Below are positions 34,565 to 42,292 of a stretch of DNA of 64,000 nucleotides, piece by piece (the first letter of the stretch is position 1; the number at the start of each line of letters is the position of its first letter). The stretch is taken from NCBI RefSeq assembly GCF_002128425.1, contig NZ_NESS01000015.1, positions 28,106 through 92,105 of the forward strand, in the 5' to 3' direction. A model generated the notes under the pieces. The model searched no databases and was not told the DNA's origin. It was given only the letters and a program-made list of their open reading frames with translations. Source of the DNA: Gottfriedia acidiceleris. GTDB lineage: Bacteria > Bacillota > Bacilli > Bacillales > Bacillaceae_G. A program made the position numbers and the translations under genes.

Positions 34565-35014
34565 ATGATTTTTGATGAGCTATATAGTCGATATCCTGGA
34601 CCAGGATATACTCAGCCAGGACATGGACCAGGTCAAGGTCAAGGACAGGGACACGGGCCAGGTCAAGGACAGGGACATGGGCCAGGATACGGACCAGGTC
34701 AAGGACAGGGACATGGGCCAGGATACGGACCAGGTCAAGGACATGGGCATGGGTCAGGATATGGACCAGGTCAAGGACATGGGCATGGGCCAGGATATGG
34801 ACCAGGTCAAGGACATGGGCATGGATCAGGGTATGGACCAGGTCAAGGACATGGACATGGGCATGGATCAGGGTATGGACCAGGACACGGACCAGGATAT
34901 GGTCCGGGACATGGTTTTCCTGGACCAGGAGGTTATTGGCATGGAGGATATTATATCCTGAATGGTAGAAGATGGTACTTTGTGCCAGGGGTTGGATGGG
35001 TTGTTGTATATTAA
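34565..35014 (+). CDS. Gly-His-rich tandem-repeat protein (possible spore-surface protein)
   Basis: A 149-residue protein: a short start (MIFDELYSRYPGPGY), then about 100 residues of Gly-X dipeptides made of GPGQGHGHGSGY-like units (12 residues, 36 bp), then an aromatic C terminus GGYWHGGYYILNGRRWYFVPGVGW. There is no signal peptide. Such low-complexity His/Gly/Tyr/Pro proteins are common among spore coat and exosporium components of bacilli, which fits a spore-former, but no family was identified. Many His residues could bind metal. GGTGGTGAG precedes the ATG. Confidence 0.7.
   Translation: MIFDELYSRYPGPGYTQPGHGPGQGQGQGHGPGQGQGHGPGYGPGQGQGHGPGYGPGQGHGHGSGYGPGQGHGHGPGYGPGQGHGHGSGYGPGQGHGHGHGSGYGPGHGPGYGPGHGFPGPGGYWHGGYYILNGRRWYFVPGVGWVVVY
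34620..34915 (+). repeat. In-gene tandem repeats, 36-bp and shorter units
   Basis: Near-identical units such as GGACCAGGTCAAGGACATGG recur head to tail, mostly at 36 bp, with shorter 18-30 bp variants at the left. Changes are mostly synonymous or Ser/Pro and Gln/His exchanges. Confidence 0.9.
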
Positions 35015-35023
35015 AAAATAATA

Positions 35024-35050
35024 AAGCTGATTAATCTTTTTAATCAGCTT
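35024..35050. terminator. Hairpin between the repeat-protein gene and the oxidoreductase gene
   Basis: AAGCTGATTAA (35024-35034) pairs with TTAATCAGCTT (35040-35050). The T-run is better on the minus strand than on the plus strand. Confidence 0.6.
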
Positions 35051-35131
35051 CTACATAAATAATCTATACCTCAAATGGGTTATGTCCTCTATTGTATTGA
35101 TAACCAAGGTTTACTTTTTGGACTTTAAACA

Positions 35132-36118
35132 CTAATTCTTTTCAACTCCAAAAACAATTCCGCCTTGCTTTCTCGCAGATTCAGTTACTGTTAATACTAG
35201 CTTGCTAAGCTCTTTTAATTTTTTATATTCAGTTATATTTGATTTTTTTATTATGCTTGTAATATTTTGGATTTCATATAGCATATCATTTGGTACTTGG
35301 CTAACTTCCAATGAATCTCGTTGCTTTGATTTATGGTTAATTAAAGTAATTTTTGAAATTGGAGATGGTTTATCAAGAACTAAAGTTCCAATTTCACCAG
35401 TAATTTCACTTTCAATATATGATTGAGAGACTTTAGAGCATTGGATGCTACAAGTGAAGTTTTCATAATTTAATACTAATGTTCCACTACCATCAATACC
35501 AGTGCGTAATTTTACAGGTATGTAATTTACTGAAGCTGGTTTTCCGAATAAACCAATCGCTACATAAATTGGATAAACACCTAAATCGACTAATGCCCCA
35601 CCAGAAAATTCGGGAGAGAATACATTTGGATTCTCGCCTCTAAGGAATGCATCATATTTAGAAGAATATTGTAAATAATGCAGATTAGCACTTCTAATTT
35701 GGCCGATTTTTCCTAGACCTTCTTTTAAAGCTGTAAAGTTTGGCGAGTGGAAGTTACGAATTGCTTCAAATAAATAAACTCCATTTTCTTCTGCAACACT
35801 AAAGGCATGATCTAATTCATTAGTTGTAGAAAAAATTGGTTTTTCACAAATGACATGTTTTTTGTTTTTTAATAATAAAATGGTTTGTTCATAATGCAAT
35901 GAGTTCGGCGATGCTATGTATACTACGTCGATATCAGGGCTTGTTGCTAACTCTTCAATGTTCGTAAAAAAATTAGGAGCGTTGTGCTTTGAGGCAAATG
36001 CTCTTGCAGTTTCTTCATTTCTAGAATAGATCGCAGTTAAATTAAGCAATTTACTATCCTTTGAAGCTTCGATAAAACTTTCTGTAATCCAGCTTGTTCC
36101 AATGGTACCTAAATTCAT
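35132..36118 (-). CDS. Gfo/Idh/MocA-family oxidoreductase
   Basis: A 328-residue NAD(P)-dependent oxidoreductase. A Rossmann start (LGTIGTSWITESFIEA) is unusual in lacking the common GxGxxG spacing. DVVYIASPNSLHYEQ and HVICEKPIF (Glu92-Lys93-Pro94, the family's catalytic/cofactor motif) follow. The C-terminal alpha/beta domain contains GGALVDLGVYPIYVAIGLFG. Substrates of the family are sugars, inositols or related cyclic compounds; this one cannot be assigned. Single gene, with no sugar-transport or catabolic neighbours. Confidence 0.85.
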   Translation of the reverse strand: MNLGTIGTSWITESFIEASKDSKLLNLTAIYSRNEETARAFASKHNAPNFFTNIEELATSPDIDVVYIASPNSLHYEQTILLLKNKKHVICEKPIFSTTNELDHAFSVAEENGVYLFEAIRNFHSPNFTALKEGLGKIGQIRSANLHYLQYSSKYDAFLRGENPNVFSPEFSGGALVDLGVYPIYVAIGLFGKPASVNYIPVKLRTGIDGSGTLVLNYENFTCSIQCSKVSQSYIESEITGEIGTLVLDKPSPISKITLINHKSKQRDSLEVSQVPNDMLYEIQNITSIIKKSNITEYKKLKELSKLVLTVTESARKQGGIVFGVEKN

Positions 36119-36219
36119 TTTTTCAACTCCTAAAAAATAATTAGTTAACTTTATCTTTACAATCCTAATCGAAAGATATGTTAAAATAAAGTAAAATACA
36201 TCGAAGGAAGTGACATTTT

Positions 36220-36804
36220 ATGAAGAAAATTTGTGTTTATGCTGGTTCAAATCTTGGGATTAGAGAGTCATTTAGTCTTCAAGCAAAAAAACTAGGTGCC
36301 TTATTTGCTAGTAATAATATAGATTTAATATATGGTGGATCAAGACTAGGGATTATGGCAGAAATCGCAAATGAAGTATTAAAACAAGGTGGAAATGTCA
36401 TTGGCATTATGCCTGGTGGATTATTTCGAGGAGAGGTTGCCCATAAAGGGCTAACGCAATTCATTGAGACAGAATCAATGCATGAGCGTAAAGCTTTAAT
36501 GAACGAGATGTCCGATGGGTTTATTGCACTGCCGGGCGGAATTGGTACTTTCGATGAATTATTTGAAATTATTTGTTGGGCACAAATTGGAATCCACAAT
36601 AAGCCAATCGGTTTATTAAATGTTGATAACTTCTTTAGCCCTGTGTTAGATTTACTTAAACATGCTGTAAAAGAAGGATTTATGAACGAGAATACACTTT
36701 CATTATTTGTTGTTGCAGAAAATGCCGACGACCTATTAAAACTAATGCAAAACTATGAACCACCTGTTATGCAAAATAAATGGAAGCAATTAGAAGGCAA
36801 ATAA
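36220..36804 (+). CDS. yvdD: LOG-family protein (YvdD-like nucleoside monophosphate phosphoribohydrolase)
   Basis: A 194-residue Rossmann-like protein of the TIGR00730/LOG family. The diagnostic motifs PGGIGTFDE (105-113) and MHERK (87-91) are intact. LOG enzymes split nucleoside 5'-monophosphates (for instance cytokinin riboside monophosphates or AMP) into base and ribose phosphate; older annotations call them lysine decarboxylases, which is wrong for this group. The gene is divergent from the oxidoreductase gene and ends at a strong terminator. Confidence 0.88.
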   Translation: MKKICVYAGSNLGIRESFSLQAKKLGALFASNNIDLIYGGSRLGIMAEIANEVLKQGGNVIGIMPGGLFRGEVAHKGLTQFIETESMHERKALMNEMSDGFIALPGGIGTFDELFEIICWAQIGIHNKPIGLLNVDNFFSPVLDLLKHAVKEGFMNENTLSLFVVAENADDLLKLMQNYEPPVMQNKWKQLEGK

Positions 36805-36822
36805 GTTTTTTGTACTTTGTCT

Positions 36823-36847
36823 ACCCACAATTTTGTGGGTTTTTTGC
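36823..36847 (+). terminator. Terminator after yvdD-like gene
   Basis: ACCCACAA (36823-36830) pairs with TTGTGGGT (36833-36840), followed by a run of T. Confidence 0.88.
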
Positions 36848-36906
36848 GTTTTATAATGAGTTTTAATCAAATTCTTGCAGATTTAGAAGGATTGTAGATC
36901 AACGAA

Positions 36907-37090
36907 GTTCACAACTTTATCAACAATGTTCGATATAAATTCGTACTTTTCAGTCTGAATTCACTAGTTATCAACATACAAAATACACTTGAATTTGAAT
37001 CCTATGAATTTATAAATAAAAATCACTACTTTATAAACATTGTTCACAACTTTATCAACAGAGTTAACATTATGTTGCATTCTATCCACA
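36907..37090. other. Cluster of DnaA-box-like 9-mers with a 19-bp direct repeat
   Basis: TTATCAACA occurs at 36917-36925, 36968-36976 and 37052-37060. TTATAAACA is at 37031-37039 and CTATCCACA at 37082-37090, all on the plus strand. Each differs by one base from the DnaA consensus TTATNCACA. The 19-mer GTTCACAACTTTATCAACA is perfectly repeated at 36907-36925 and 37042-37060. The 36805-37143 gap contains no gene. Confidence 0.5.
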
Positions 37091-37104
37091 CCCAATATTT
37101 TGCA

Positions 37105-37138
37105 TAAAAAAAAGGGCTCTTAATGAGAGCATCCCTTT
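37105..37138 (-). terminator. Terminator of the small membrane protein gene
   Basis: On the minus strand AAAGGG-AT-GCTCT pairs with AGAGC-CCTTT (37137-37112) and is followed by a long T-run. Confidence 0.75.
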
Positions 37139-37143
37139 ATCCA

Positions 37144-37386
37144 TCAATTTTCTTGCTTTCTTCTATTTTTAAACCATTTTGCTGGGCTCAATTTTTTACG
37201 ATAGTTCGTCATAACATCTTTACCTACAAATACTCCACCAATCCAAAACATTCCTTCTCCAAGAATAACTAATAGAGCAATCAGACCAGCTTTTAAGCTC
37301 CCAGAAACAGGTAAAAAAGGTAAAGCAAAGATTAATAAATATGGGATAAATGAGCCAAATACTAAGTAATATGGTATTCTTTTCAT
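37144..37386 (-). CDS. Small membrane protein (transporter-suffix-like)
   Basis: An 80-residue protein with two hydrophobic segments (about 5-25 and 33-54) and a strongly basic C terminus (KKLSPAKWFKNRRK). The sequence SFIPYLLIFALPFLPVSGSLKAGLIALLVILGEGMFW looks like the short proteins annotated as transporter suffix domain-containing in bacilli. No function is known for them. AAAGGAG lies before the ATG. It is a single gene, divergent from the following ABC transporter. Confidence 0.65.
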   Translation of the reverse strand: MKRIPYYLVFGSFIPYLLIFALPFLPVSGSLKAGLIALLVILGEGMFWIGGVFVGKDVMTNYRKKLSPAKWFKNRRKQEN

Positions 37387-37495
37387 AAAGTTCTCCTTTC
37401 AATTCCTTCCATGAGAATAGCATTAATTATTGAGAAAGGGAAGGGGAAAACTTTATAGTTAATAAGAGATTACTACACATATAGGAGGCTTCAAG

Positions 37496-38419
37496 ATGAA
37501 TCGAGATATTGTTCTTGAGCTAAAAAGCGTAAATAAGACGATTAGTAATCAAATGATTATTAAAGATATTGGTTTTGAGCTATATAAAGGTGAAGTTTTA
37601 GGTTTACTTGGACCAAATGGTTCAGGAAAAACGACGACTATGCGAATGATTGTAGGACTTATGAGTATCACGAGTGGTGAGATTTATATCCAAGGTAATT
37701 CGATTAAGGAAAACTTTAAAGAATCAATCAAACATATCGGAGCAATGATTGAAACTCCTGCATTTTATCCTTTTTATAGTGGGTATAAAAATCTAATGTA
37801 TTTTGCTCGAATGTTAGAAGGTGTTTCAAAGGAGAGAGTTCTCGAGGTTATTGATTTACTTGGACTTTCGAATGCCATACATAAAAAGTTTTCAACCTAT
37901 TCCTTAGGGATGAAGCAAAGATTAGGAATTGCTCAAGCGTTATTACATAATCCTTCAATTTTAATTTTAGATGAGCCAACTAACGGATTAGATCCGGCTG
38001 GAGTAAGAGAAATCCGTGATTATTTAAAACGTATTGCTGAGGTCGAACAAACAGCAATCCTACTATCTAGTCATCTATTATCTGAAATAGAATTGATTTG
38101 TGATCGTTCCATTATTATTCAAAATGGTCAATTTGTTGAATCAATTGAGTTGAATGATAAAAGTGGAGAGAAGTTATTTATCGAAATAGTTGTAAAAAGC
38201 ACGAAAGCATTTGAAAGTAGTTTTATAAACAAAGATAACAAGTACAAATTTGACATTATTAATGATCAATCAATTATTTTTGAAATAGATGAGGAAGAGA
38301 TTCCACCATTAATGAAAGAGTTAGTTCTAGCTGGAATAGAGATTTATTATGTAACTCGCAAAAAGGAAAGGTTAGAAGATTTGTTCATTCAATTGACAGG
38401 AGGAAATGTCATTGAGTAA
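37496..38419 (+). CDS. ABC transporter ATP-binding protein (BcrA-type)
   Basis: A 307-residue ATPase of the drug/lantibiotic-export class. Walker A GPNGSGKTT, YSLGMKQRLGIAQALLHNPS (degenerate signature usual in this class) and LILDEPTNGLDPAGV are present, followed by the class-typical regulatory tail (about 215-307). It works with the permease encoded next, whose start overlaps its last 14 bp. Related BcrAB and lantibiotic-immunity pairs remove bacitracin or bacteriocins from the membrane, but no histidine kinase or bacteriocin gene lies nearby, so the substrate is open. TAGGAGG precedes the ATG. Confidence 0.88.
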   Translation: MNRDIVLELKSVNKTISNQMIIKDIGFELYKGEVLGLLGPNGSGKTTTMRMIVGLMSITSGEIYIQGNSIKENFKESIKHIGAMIETPAFYPFYSGYKNLMYFARMLEGVSKERVLEVIDLLGLSNAIHKKFSTYSLGMKQRLGIAQALLHNPSILILDEPTNGLDPAGVREIRDYLKRIAEVEQTAILLSSHLLSEIELICDRSIIIQNGQFVESIELNDKSGEKLFIEIVVKSTKAFESSFINKDNKYKFDIINDQSIIFEIDEEEIPPLMKELVLAGIEIYYVTRKKERLEDLFIQLTGGNVIE

Positions 38420-39377
38420 TTTTATTCGATTAATAGATAACGAATTACGTAAAATATTCGTTCAAAAATCATTTATCATTTCGTTAATTTTATTATTTAT
38501 CCCAATTATTGTTCTAGGAAGATGGGATTATATAGAGAAGGAAAGAGGAGCAGCCAAGGCTGAAAATTGGAGAACAGAATTACAAATAGAAAATAAAAAG
38601 ATAGAAGAAGCATTAGCAGAGCAAAGCTCGTCCGATTTACCAGCATTAGCAAAAGAACAGAAAGAGACATATGAAATGAATAAGTATCGTCTTGAACATA
38701 ATATCTCAACAATTCAACAACACACTGTTTTGGACTTTATGAAAAAAGGTGCGGTCATAACGAACTTTATAGGAATCCTTCTTATTTATTTTGCCAGTAA
38801 TATGATGTCAAAAGAGCATCAGTGGAAAACGATTAATTTCTTGCTCGTTAAACCATCAACACGAAGAATGATCTATTATGCAAAATTTATAAGTTTGGCA
38901 ATATTATATTTCATCTTTTCTTTTGCAATCATTATCTACTCATTTATTATAGGTAGTGCATTAAACGGTTTAAATTTTAGTGCACAACCGGTATTACAAT
39001 ATGTAAATAACCATGTAGTAGAGCAAGGTATTTTACAAAGTTTACTACACGATTATTTAATTAATCTACTACCATACATGTTTTTTGTTGCAGTGGCTTA
39101 TTTCTTATCAACAGTTTTAAGGACAAGTAGTATTTCTTTGTTAATAAGCATAATTCTACTAGCAACCTCAGATGTGATAGCAACATTATTAAGAACAAAA
39201 AGCTGGTCTAAGTTTTTACCATTTATGCACACTGATTTAACGGTATACACTAAAGGGATCAATATAGAAAATGGTATGAGAATTGAATTTTCTATTACAG
39301 TGTTGGTCATTTATATTTTGCTATTTCTTATTACTGCTGGTGAGCTCTTTAAGAAGAGGGATGTTGCTGGTCAGTAG
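38406..39377 (+). CDS. ABC-2 type transporter permease
   Basis: A 323-residue ABC-2 permease. One N-terminal membrane helix (about 20-38) is followed by a large charged extracytoplasmic loop (about 45-110) and five more hydrophobic segments; KEHQWKTINFLLVKPSTRRMIYYAKFISL is the coupling region. It overlaps the ATPase gene by 14 bp, implying translational coupling and 1:1 assembly. The architecture equals that of the pair encoded on the other strand at 46974-48876. The two systems are probably paralogues. Confidence 0.85.
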   Translation: MSLSNFIRLIDNELRKIFVQKSFIISLILLFIPIIVLGRWDYIEKERGAAKAENWRTELQIENKKIEEALAEQSSSDLPALAKEQKETYEMNKYRLEHNISTIQQHTVLDFMKKGAVITNFIGILLIYFASNMMSKEHQWKTINFLLVKPSTRRMIYYAKFISLAILYFIFSFAIIIYSFIIGSALNGLNFSAQPVLQYVNNHVVEQGILQSLLHDYLINLLPYMFFVAVAYFLSTVLRTSSISLLISIILLATSDVIATLLRTKSWSKFLPFMHTDLTVYTKGINIENGMRIEFSITVLVIYILLFLITAGELFKKRDVAGQ

Positions 39378-39379
39378 AA

Positions 39380-39413
39380 AAAAAGGATAAGGCAAAGACC
39401 TTATCCTTTTTCT
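39380..39413. terminator. Terminator after the ABC pair
   Basis: AAAAAGGATAAGG (39380-39392) pairs perfectly with CCTTATCCTTTTT (39399-39411). It also serves the convergent small gene. Confidence 0.88.
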
Positions 39414-39417
39414 ATTC

Positions 39418-39660
39418 TTACCTCTCCTTCAGCATTGATCCGTATGGAATAGTGTTAGTAGTAGATGTTTTGTAAATCGAGCAGACGTTGACTTGTGCAG
39501 ATTTGTTATACTCCCATTTTACACATGCATTTTGGTTGTACCCTACTGATGAATCAGTTGTGAAAAAAATAGTAGCTAGACTGAAAATGGTAAATCCACC
39601 GATTAAACCTCGTTTAATTTCATCGCAATTTTCTTTAAACCATAGAATAGTTTTACGCAT
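39418..39660 (-). CDS. Small hypothetical membrane protein
   Basis: An 80-residue protein with one hydrophobic segment (about 18-36) and an external-type C-terminal part with two Cys residues (NACVKWEYNKSAQVNVCSIY). The ATG at 39660 is chosen because GGAGG precedes it by about 5 bp; an in-frame ATG ten codons earlier has no such site. I recognise no family. The gene is convergent with the ABC pair. Confidence 0.5.
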   Translation of the reverse strand: MRKTILWFKENCDEIKRGLIGGFTIFSLATIFFTTDSSVGYNQNACVKWEYNKSAQVNVCSIYKTSTTNTIPYGSMLKER

Positions 39661-39764
39661 AGCATCCTCCAAGAGATTAAAATAAATCATAGGTAATTCA
39701 TTCTATGAGCGAAAAGAGTAAGATAATACAAATCTATGGATGAGGTTACCTAGAAGAATATTCC

Positions 39765-39805
39765 AAAAAAAAGGCACCTTTGCTCAAGCAAAGATGCCTT
39801 TTTTT
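39765..39805. terminator. Terminator of the tetR gene
   Basis: AAAGGCACCTTTGCT (39770-39784) pairs with AGCAAAGATGCCTTT (39787-39801), one mismatch. A-run and T-run flanks make it usable in both directions. Confidence 0.85.
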
Positions 39806-39826
39806 ATTTGCCTTATATTCTATATT

Positions 39827-40420
39827 TTAATCCTCTTGTTTCAGTAATCCATATAAGAATAAATTCATAATTTCATCTATTACTTCTTTTTGTTGGATAT
39901 ATTGTGAGGTCGTTTGGTCCATATTTAAAAAAGCTTGGCTTAAGACTTGAATATAGATTAATAATGTTTGGTTTTGAACTTCATTTCGAACTAAACCAAG
40001 TGAACGTCCTTCATCGATTAACGAGATCAGCAATTTGAATGATTTGTTCATTGTAAAATCTAAAACTAATTCTTGCAGTTCGGGGTCTTTTTTCATTAAA
40101 GCTGTAAACATTTCAAGATTAATAATATCCAGACCGTTTTTCTTACGAATAAATAATTCCTTAATTTTTTCATTAAAAGGAATATCACTTGAAAGCATTT
40201 GCTTTGTTTCTTCATATTGATGATCCATCAATCGAATAATTGTTGCCTTTAATAGTGCTTCCTTACTTCCATAATAATTGTAAATTGATACTTGTGATAC
40301 ATTCGCTAATTTTGCAATATCTGCTATTTTTATATCATTTAATGGTAATGACAATAATTTAGTTGTACTTTTTTCAATGTTCTCCATTTTTTGTAGAGTT
40401 CGTTTTTTATATCCGTCCAA
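39827..40420 (-). CDS. TetR/AcrR-family transcriptional regulator
   Basis: A 197-residue repressor-type protein. The N-terminal HTH (about residues 12-58) reads KIADIAKLANVSQVSIYNYYGSKEALLKATI; the remainder is a helical ligand-binding domain with no identifiable ligand. It starts at TTG 40420 after GGAGG and is divergent from the three-gene ABC transporter at 40581. The intergenic region has a perfect dyad plus an additional half-site, so it very probably represses itself and the transporter and is released by the exported compound (inference from arrangement). Confidence 0.9.
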   Translation of the reverse strand: MDGYKKRTLQKMENIEKSTTKLLSLPLNDIKIADIAKLANVSQVSIYNYYGSKEALLKATIIRLMDHQYEETKQMLSSDIPFNEKIKELFIRKKNGLDIINLEMFTALMKKDPELQELVLDFTMNKSFKLLISLIDEGRSLGLVRNEVQNQTLLIYIQVLSQAFLNMDQTTSQYIQQKEVIDEIMNLFLYGLLKQED

Positions 40421-40459
40421 TATAGGTAACCTCCGTCATTATCTATACAATAGTATATC

Positions 40460-40561
40460 ATGTTTTGAAATATTTTATTAAAATTATTTCAAAACATATT
40501 CTCTTTTTAGTGAATGAGGTATATACTAGTTTTGTAATAATCACATTAGAATATTTCAAAA
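40460..40561. promoter_or_regulatory. TetR-type operator between tetR and the ABC operon
   Basis: ATGTTTTGAAATA (40460-40472) and TATTTCAAAACAT (40485-40497) form a perfect 13-bp inverted repeat around a 12-bp centre. A further half-site TATTTCAAAA occurs at 40552-40561, just before the ribosome-binding site of the ABC ATPase gene. Confidence 0.75.
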
Positions 40562-40580
40562 TAATGCGGGAGGTTCATAT

Positions 40581-41465
40581 ATGTACGCGATTGAAATTAA
40601 CAATTTAACGAAGACCTACGGCAATTCAAGAGGAATCACGGATATCAGTTTCAATATAGAAGAGGGAGAAATTTTCGGATTTATTGGTCCAAATGGTGCA
40701 GGTAAATCAACTACAATTCGAACTTTACTCTCGTTAATTTATCCTACGAGTGGTAGCGCTAAAATATTTGGAAAAGACTGTGTACAGTTTGCTCCAGAAA
40801 TAAAAAAAGAAATCGGTTATTTGCCATCTGAAGTTTTTTATTATGACAATATGAAAGTAATGGATTTGTTAAAATACTCAGCTAGTTTTTATAAAAAAGA
40901 TTGCACGAAACGAATAAAAGAATTAGCTGAAGTAATGGACCTCGATTTAACGAAGAAAATCGATGATTTATCTTTAGGGAATAAAAAGAAGGTAGGGATT
41001 GTTCAAGGATTATTGCATGAACCTAAGTTAATCATTTTGGATGAACCGACAAGTGGACTTGACCCTTTAATGCAACAAAGATTTTTTGATTTATTAGAAG
41101 AAGAAAACAAAAAAGGAGCTACGATTTTATTTTCATCTCATATATTAAGTGAAGTTCAGCGGTTATGTGATCGAGTTGCAATTATTAAAGAAGGTAAGAT
41201 TGTAACTGTTGAAAAGATCAGCACATTACAAGAAAACAATTACAAACGATTTAAAATAGATAGTCAAAATGGAATAGAGCCAAATTTCTTCAATATGCCG
41301 GGTGTAAATAATACCTCCGTCAAAGGTAAAACGATTAGCTTTATTTTTAAAGGCAATATAAATAAAGTTTTGAAGAAAATAGCGGAAATCGAAATTGAAA
41401 ATTTGTGGATTGAAGAACCTGACCTGGAGGAAATTTTCTTACATTATTATGAAAAGGAGGCCTAA
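40581..41465 (+). CDS. ABC transporter ATP-binding protein, TetR-controlled
   Basis: A 294-residue ATPase: Walker A GPNGAGKST, DDLSLGNKKKVGIVQGLLHEPK as signature region, Walker B LIILDEPTSGLDPLMQ, switch HILSEV. The C-terminal regulatory segment (about 210-294) is typical of ABC-2 exporters. It is followed after 6 bp by two permease genes, giving an ATPase with a heteromeric permease. CGGGAGG precedes the ATG. The adjacent TetR gene suggests induction by a toxic compound that the complex exports. Substrate unknown. Confidence 0.88.
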   Translation: MYAIEINNLTKTYGNSRGITDISFNIEEGEIFGFIGPNGAGKSTTIRTLLSLIYPTSGSAKIFGKDCVQFAPEIKKEIGYLPSEVFYYDNMKVMDLLKYSASFYKKDCTKRIKELAEVMDLDLTKKIDDLSLGNKKKVGIVQGLLHEPKLIILDEPTSGLDPLMQQRFFDLLEEENKKGATILFSSHILSEVQRLCDRVAIIKEGKIVTVEKISTLQENNYKRFKIDSQNGIEPNFFNMPGVNNTSVKGKTISFIFKGNINKVLKKIAEIEIENLWIEEPDLEEIFLHYYEKEA

Positions 41466-41471
41466 TAAGCA

Positions 41472-42269
41472 ATGAATATTTTTTTACATGAATTAAAAGC
41501 TTATCGGAAATCCACCTTTATTTGGACGGCCTCTTTAATGGCAATCGTCGTTTTTTTCTTATCTCTTTTTCCAGCTATTGCAAAGGACTATGTAGAATTC
41601 TCAAAAGTGTTGGAGGGTTATCCTGAAGGGGTAAGAAAAGCACTTGGACTTGAGATTGAGAGCTTTGGGAGCGTTTTAGGATTTTATTCCTATGTATTTA
41701 TTTATATTTCTCTTTGTGGAGCGATTCAAGCGATGATTTTAGGTACTTCGATTGTTTCAAAAGAAGTACGTGAAAAAACAGCCGATTTTCTTTTAACAAA
41801 ACCAGTAACTAGAACTAAAGTTATGGCTTCAAAAATTTTTGCAGGTATTGTTTCATTAGCGATTACAAATGTATTCTATTTAGCAGCGACCATTATGATG
41901 GCGCAGCATGTAAAAACAGCTGATTATAGTAGTAAGTCAATTATATTACTCTCTGTTTCGTTGTTTATTACACAGTTACTTTTTTTTGGAATTGGTATTC
42001 TCATTTCAGTTGTATTTCCAAAAATCAAAGCAATTCTATCAATTTCACTTGCTATTGTTTTCGGATTTTTTGTAGTTGGAATGGTAGTTGCTACAGATGA
42101 AAGCAATGTTAAACGACTTCTATCACCTTTTAAATATTTTGAACCAAAATATATTATTGCTCATTCAAAATTTGAATCTCAATTTTTGATTGTGTCAATT
42201 GGAATAATCATCGTTTCAATCATAGCAAGCTTTGTAATTTATAAAAAGAAGGATGTTCATGCAGTATAA
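41472..42269 (+). CDS. ABC-2 type permease subunit A
   Basis: A 265-residue permease with six hydrophobic segments: one near 17-37, then 75-95, and four between 125 and 260. KEVREKTADFLLTKPVTRTKVMASKIFAG is the cytoplasmic coupling block shared with the next protein (KEERDKTAEFLFVKPISRIKIITYKLMSG). This shows that the two permeases arose by duplication. It follows the ATPase gene by 6 bp behind AAAAGGAGG. They probably form a heterodimer. Confidence 0.85.
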   Translation: MNIFLHELKAYRKSTFIWTASLMAIVVFFLSLFPAIAKDYVEFSKVLEGYPEGVRKALGLEIESFGSVLGFYSYVFIYISLCGAIQAMILGTSIVSKEVREKTADFLLTKPVTRTKVMASKIFAGIVSLAITNVFYLAATIMMAQHVKTADYSSKSIILLSVSLFITQLLFFGIGILISVVFPKIKAILSISLAIVFGFFVVGMVVATDESNVKRLLSPFKYFEPKYIIAHSKFESQFLIVSIGIIIVSIIASFVIYKKKDVHAV

Positions 42270-42292
42270 ACGAAAGGAAAGGGAGGGTGGAA

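Noticed and set aside
34620..34915. Regular short repeats resembling a CRISPR-like or minisatellite array
   Set aside because: The repeats are contiguous without spacers and encode a consistent Gly-X protein in one frame with a good start site; no cas genes are near.
34572..34961. Overlapping open frame in the repeat gene encoding a Met/Asp/Gln repeat
   Set aside because: It is the shifted-frame reading of the same 3n repeats, has no ribosome-binding site of its own, and lacks the non-repeat ends expected of a gene.
36951..36960. CAGTCTGAA, the right end of the 4793-4924 palindrome, also occurs here and at 59522-59530
   Set aside because: Nine-base matches without the rest of the element are expected by chance a few times in this window.
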